From contig OZ234501.1 of NCBI GenBank assembly GCA_965153455.1, forward strand, positions 8,928,001-8,992,000: DNA of 64,000 bases, in the 5' to 3' direction. The notes beneath the pieces are model-generated. The model made no database searches. It was not told where the DNA came from and saw nothing but the letters and a program-made list of their open reading frames with translations. Of this stretch, positions 59,116-64,000 are shown piece by piece; position 1 is the first letter of the stretch, and each line of letters opens with the position of its first letter. The translations under genes were made by a program, and so were the position numbers. Source of the stretch: Sphagnum compactum (taxonomy: Eukaryota; Bryophyta; Sphagnopsida; Sphagnales).

Positions 59116-60460
59116 CTAAGGTGTGCCAACAACTCCAATAATAGCTACTAGTAGTGTTAAACTTTGACTCAAATTCCTTACTCTCAAAACCCCACTTAAT
59201 TTGCTACCCAATTTTGCTACAAATCCAATTAGTACTCCCCTTTTGACAATAGCTATGTTGAGCACAACAACCATTTCCACTCCTATGGTTGTTATACCTG
59301 CATCAAGTGATTGAATAATTCCTATTCCAATATGTTGTTTCCGGGTTTCAACAACTGCCGTTTCGAACACTATTGATGGAATTGTGGTGACACGAGATCG
59401 ACGATGTTCTAGTCTACGATTACCCATTAGTATCCACTATGGTGCAGTATGTGGATGTGAATACCCCTCTGGTTCTCTGTTCTTGGTCTGAATATATGGA
59501 CGAATTGTCAACTTTGTGGTCCCAATTGGCTTCCCAACTCCATGCCTTTAAATATGTTTTGGACTATAAGAATTCCTGATTCTTGTTCTTGTGGTTTATC
59601 CATTAATGTTCTTGCCACATTCCGTAACTCCACATGCCTAGCAATACCTGCTCTAATGTGAAAAGGCACAAAAGGAAAATCTTTGATTGCATGTCATTCT
59701 TCCTCATAAAATGCATAGAGCTTTGAAAATACCCTAATCATCTCCAAATCCACATATTCATGATCATGTGTTCCAGTTGTGTTTGATCCAATTCTAGATT
59801 CCCTTGATGTGAATATGATTGTGGTACTTCATCCAACGCATGCACATGTGCGTCTGCATACTCAGATGATCATGGGTAATTTTCCTCGATCTCCTCAAAC
59901 ACATCAACATTGGTGTTTTCATCCACCTCCCAGTGTTCCACTAATTCATAGTAATCTAAAAATGTAGACTAATACATAAACTTGGGTTGTATACTTCCTA
60001 TAAGATCCCTCCCTCGGTTAGTCACCAATTCTGGACTTAAAATTTCCTATGGTTGATTAGGTATTACAGAAGTCCCTGATTCGTCTTGATCTCTACGACT
60101 CTGAACCATAGATTGCGGTTGAGAAGTATACTACATCTGTTCATTCGAATGAGTAGTCGATTGCATCTCTCTCCATGGAGATCGTTGTCTAGAACTATGC
60201 CTTCTTCGAAGACCCCCAGTCCATACATCCCGCCATACCACTTCTTGTGGTAGAAACGACCTGTGCCCCGCAGGCCTTTCCTCTATTCTCAAAACTCGTT
60301 TGTTCAACATCAGATTCTGATATGGGGCTTCTGTAAGCCCTACATACTCTTCTCCATTTTCAAGATTATATTATGTTGGACTTTCAATAACTTGCTGATT
60401 TGCCTCCAAGTCCAATTGTCATTGTAAATTTTGGGTCACCATCCAATTCATCTTGTTTCA
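59116..60460 (-). pseudogene. Decayed long coding remnant, probably retroelement gag region
   Basis: On the minus strand one frame reads EEYVGLTEAPYQNLML, RRHSSRQRSPWREM, SQPQSMVQSRRDQDESG, YELVEHWEVDENTNVD, DAHVHALDEVPQS and, after a frame change, KPIGTTKLTIRPYIQT and MGNRRLEHRRSRVTT. It is interrupted by at least six stops. Protein-like sequence on both sides of each stop argues for a real former gene. Its place upstream of the gag/protease relics on the same strand suggests the same element, now split by the satellite region, but no named domain is visible. Confidence 0.45.
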
Positions 60461-63245
60461 CAATTTTTTGTCTTTAGAGTCTATAGATCGCTCTACAGTC
60501 CTTATGACATCAACTGCATAGACCATTGATATTTTCTAACATACCTTTAAAAATTTTGAAATGAAAAAAAAACAACACTACTCATTTGAACATTCTCATC
60601 TACAACATACAACAAAATTTGTGGAAAACCTTCCCATTATTGAAAGAAAAAACAGAAAAAAAAGTTTCCCCACAAGATGGTTGCCAAATGGTATAACTGA
60701 AATTTAAATTATTGTAGAATTTTTCACACTACTGTAATAACATATTTACATTTCACATGCATATGTTCATTATTCTTGTCTTAAGTCTCAACAAACTTAA
60801 CACTACCATTCATTAAAACATCAGATTCATGGTTATTACTTATAACCAAAATCTACACTTCAGTACATTAAAAAAAAACTCCAAAAATAAGATTAGAATT
60901 CATTTCATCATGATTTGCTACTACTGAAAATTCACACAAAAGATGAACATAGAATTCACAGTAAAAGTATGTGTTTTTTTGTATTATTAAAAATATCAAT
61001 CAAAATTATAGCATAGTTCCATGTTTTGTTAAAAAAATCCAAAGAAACACTTAAAATCCATGCTATTTCCAACAGAGTCTGTGGTTTTCTATTGCAAATA
61101 CCTACAACTCCTTCTACTCTTTGTTAAACTCCATGTCTCATCCCTTTCTCTCCCCTTTTCTTTAGATCTTTAACCTTTTGAACTATCCCAAGTCATATCA
61201 TCATGATCAAAACAACAAGAATTTAAAATTCAAACCAACAAAATTCTTGATCATTCCCTATCCTAATTACCTTGTTCATGCAAAATCACATACTCATCTT
61301 ACCCCTTAACAACTACAATCACCATGTTTATGCAAAAGTATTATTGGTTCTATGATGACAATCTAAAGAGAAGGAGGAACACATGATGTTTGATCTTGCA
61401 GTAGGATGGCATAAGCAATTGAGGTCTCACTTGTTATATGTGGTGTTTCCACTATGCGGTGAGGCGCCTCCTCCTTGTCGCCCTGATTAGCGCCTCCTCC
61501 TCCTTTTGATCATGTTCCCATCTCACCACCATGTGTTGTTTAGTATAAGCAACTACTATTGTAAACCTAAGAGCTACAACTTCGCCAATATAATTCTTGT
61601 AGTAGTTTGAGAGATTGCACTTAAACAAGTTTTCGCTTGCAATATTGTTTTTAGATTTGGATGTTGTAGCTCCTCATTCAAGTAAAGAACGTTCAATTTT
61701 AAAAAACTCTGGGACATTGAACCATCATTATCTGTAGTAGCACTAAATGACGAGATTATTCGGCTCCTCCTCCTAATGAATCTTTTGCCAATTGAGAAAG
61801 AGGAGGAAAAGGAGGTAACAAGCTATTGTTGCTACTAATCAGCAACAAAGCAATGTTGTTGTTGTGGGCGGGCAAAGATAATAGTACTGGCGGTGGAAAA
61901 AAATTGTGGTGTAACATTACTACAGCTAGTGTCAGAGGATGATGTAGGGCACTATGTCTCCAGCTGCAACATCTTGTTAGATGTCTCGAGTTAAACAACA
62001 AGACACCTTGTTGCCACAATTGATGTTGGAGATTCATTATATTGATGAAGTGTGAAAAACTTGGAGATTGAAATGATGGTCATTGCGAATAACAATAACA
62101 ATAGATATCAATCATTTGCAAAATGAACACATTGCATCAACTAGAACTCCAAGGAAAAATTCTGCCTATAGCCACCTAGCCACTCAACCAACAACTATCC
62201 ATAGCCCAAATTATAGTATTTTGTTGCAACAACAACTAGAACTGGAACTACACTAAAAAACTAAAGTCTGTGCAACATTGATTGAATCAAACTCAAATAA
62301 AATTTTGCTGCTACGACAACGTCTAGAGTAGCAAGCAAGCAACAAGGTAGCAAGTAATTGGGGTTTAGGGTTGCCTGCGCAAAGCTTTTCTTACAAGTTT
62401 CTTCAAATTTTCCAAAAAATTGTCACTTCCTCAAGCATTTATCATAGTTTTTGTTAGTTCCAAAGTGCATTTGTCACATTTTTCGACGCTTCAACATTCA
62501 TTTTTCTAAAAAAATTGTTCAAATTTTTAATAATTATTTAATATCGAACCTAACCCAAGGCTACTATATTTGTTTTCATTGCTTGTACCCATACAACTAC
62601 TATAATTACTCTCGAACCTTGTGCATTAGATGCTGAGTTTTAGCATTTCATACGCAGATTTAATAAAATTTCCTTACTTTCCCAATACCATTGAAAGAGG
62701 GGTTTGAGGGTGAAAGGAGGCACAAAGACAGGGTGAAGACAAGGTGGGTTTATGGATTTCTCTAATGTATTAAACTCCTTTACTTAATTTTTGGTTTTGT
62801 TTTGTATTTAAGTGTATTATGGTGCACATTGATTTCCAACTTATGTTACAAAAAGAACAAAATATTGGATAACGGCACAATTGTTGAATGGATATATGAC
62901 TAGGTGCACGTGTCTATATTATATTTTGCAATATTTAAATATTTCTCCAATCTTTTTGGTAGAAAATAGTTTGAAGGACTTTGTCTTATTAAATATATAA
63001 GGTTTTTGACTCGAGTTTAGGTTGTGCTATGTTCACAAATCTTTCTTGGTGTGCATTTTCTGTGCCCAGTAACGTGGTTTCAATTTTGGAATCAATCAGA
63101 TTATGTATCAATTTTAAAAGGCTGGACTCCCCCCATCTTTGCTTTATGCAACAATTTATTAATTTTCTTTGGAAACAAACAAGGAAATCCTACATTTTTT
63201 GTTGATCATTTGTTTACATCCATTGGCATTTCATAAAGGGTACCA
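60461..63245. other. AT-rich intergenic DNA
   Basis: No gene supported. A CTCCTCCTT-rich patch lies near 61,465-61,505 and a lone GGGTTTAGGGTT near 62,363. A 93-codon minus ORF at 61,756-62,037 is low-complexity (Leu/Asn/His/Pro) without a domain. Confidence 0.4.
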
Positions 63246-63436
63246 TAGTACCTTGGCAGCTTTGACATTAATTACATTATTTGTAGAAATTTAGAAATTT
63301 TCTAAAAACATTTTTTTCAAAGAAAAATATTTGTGAAAGAAAATAGAGAATCTTTTGAAATATTTGAATTTCAACATGGAATCTTCAAATTTAATTAATT
63401 ATTCAATAGCAATGTGTTGAAGCTGGCCATGTACTA
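63246..63436. mobile_element. MITE-like element, copy 2
   Basis: The ends TAGTACCTTGGC and GGCCATGTACTA match the copy at 27,383-27,575, and the length is 191 versus 193 bp. Inside, both carry TTAATTAATTATTC and ATGTGTTGAA before the right end. Confidence 0.65.
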
Positions 63437-64000
63437 TATATATGGTATTGGTCATTTTTAGCAAGCACAATTCCATTGTGAATGTGGATTTTCAAAACCA
63501 TGTTGGATGAAGAGCAATGTAATGCCAGCAGTGTTTTATTTATGGATTTGGTGATGCGGCCAAAGTGGTAATCATCCAATGGAAAGAGGTAGCGCAACTG
63601 GCAATCATCAATAGGAAGATTTAGACAAATTTGGCTACAAACCAGATATGAAGAAAAAATCTTTAATCATCCTTGGATATTGTTCACTACTTGTTGAAAC
63701 CAAATATAGAAATCTGGCACTTTTTTACTTTCTCTTCTGGACTTCTGGAAATTGAAATCCTGAGAACTCACTTTCATTTTCAAATTTTTTGTTTTAATTT
63801 TGCTATTTGGCGAAAGTTTGAAATTTCATTGGTAAGAAAAAAGGCTAATGATCAACATTTGGATTTGCAAAAACCTACAGATCTACATTTGGATGTGCAA
63901 AAATGGTTGTGTAAATCCCTTCATGCAAGCTTTCTACTGCAAGATTCTTGGGGCATAAACTTTCCTTTTCCCTTTTTCCTAAGCACATCCACTGCTGTTA
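63437..64000. repeat. Dispersed repeat, second copy of the 47-kb family
   Basis: From about 63,540 the order of motifs follows 47,020-47,240: GTGATG.....AAAGTG, GGAAGATTTAGACAAATTTGG, GATATGAA and AGAAATCTGGCA. No gene is seen. Confidence 0.4.

Noticed and set aside
61756-62037. 93-codon minus ORF
   Set aside because: Low-complexity Leu/Asn/His/Pro sequence without homology or splice context.
62355-62375. Telomere repeat (GGGGTTTAGGGTT)
   Set aside because: Barely more than one unit, expected by chance in AT-rich plant DNA, unlike the four-unit hairpin at 26.3 kb.

Overview
The window is nuclear DNA of a land plant. It holds three spliced nuclear genes for chloroplast proteins, GT-AG introns of mostly 100-500 bp, a TTTAGGG-type telomeric motif, and a chromodomain Ty3/gypsy retrotransposon primed by plant initiator-Met tRNA. 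Most of the rest is AT-rich repeat and decayed transposon. The species cannot be fixed from sequence alone. The divergence of the allene oxide cyclase and the very AT-rich intergenic DNA make a non-angiosperm lineage plausible, but that is an inference.

Layout: 1-3114 (minus) is the 5' part of a TIC40-like gene (six exons seen; the 3' end lies beyond base 1). 3.2-16 kb is intergenic, with tandem duplications, simple-sequence deserts and three decayed coding remnants: a C2H2-like ORF at 5.17-5.62 kb, a zinc-finger transposon-like ORF at 10.09-10.76 kb, and a possible Crypton/DUF3504 recombinase remnant at 14.0-14.7 kb. 16.3-17.07 kb is a terminal-inverted-repeat element with a truncated second copy at 49.6-50.2 kb. 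17.24-17.94 kb carries a GC-richer Ser/Asn/Gly-repeat ORF of unknown function. 20.05-24.99 kb (minus) is a complete ten-exon gene for chloroplast ClpB (CLPB3 type, 1018 aa). Its upstream DNA has a 114-bp tandem duplication with a heat-shock-element-like site.

25.4-34.5 kb is an AT-rich desert with a MITE, a telomere-repeat hairpin and degenerate tandem repeats. 34,526-41,497 is a full-length LTR retrotransposon (minus strand; 5-bp target duplication ATGAC; 819/820-bp LTRs), inactivated by several nonsense codons, a frameshift and a mutated reverse-transcriptase active site. 44.6-46.3 kb (minus) is a four-exon allene oxide cyclase-family gene with its TATA box. 46.5-64 kb is again repeats: a diverged solo LTR, gag-protease relics, a 60-bp satellite embedded in a degenerate low-complexity array that reverses strand, and a second MITE copy.

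Functionally the three genes share a compartment, not an operon. TIC40 helps protein import at the inner envelope, ClpB3 disaggregates stromal proteins after heat stress, and AOC makes the jasmonate precursor OPDA in plastids. Nothing in the sequence shows coordinated control. I found no evidence of a wholly new multi-gene system. The strongest leads for novelty are the telomere-repeat hairpin, the strand-flipping satellite, the Crypton-like remnant, the unknown repeat ORF, and the AOC with extra insertions.
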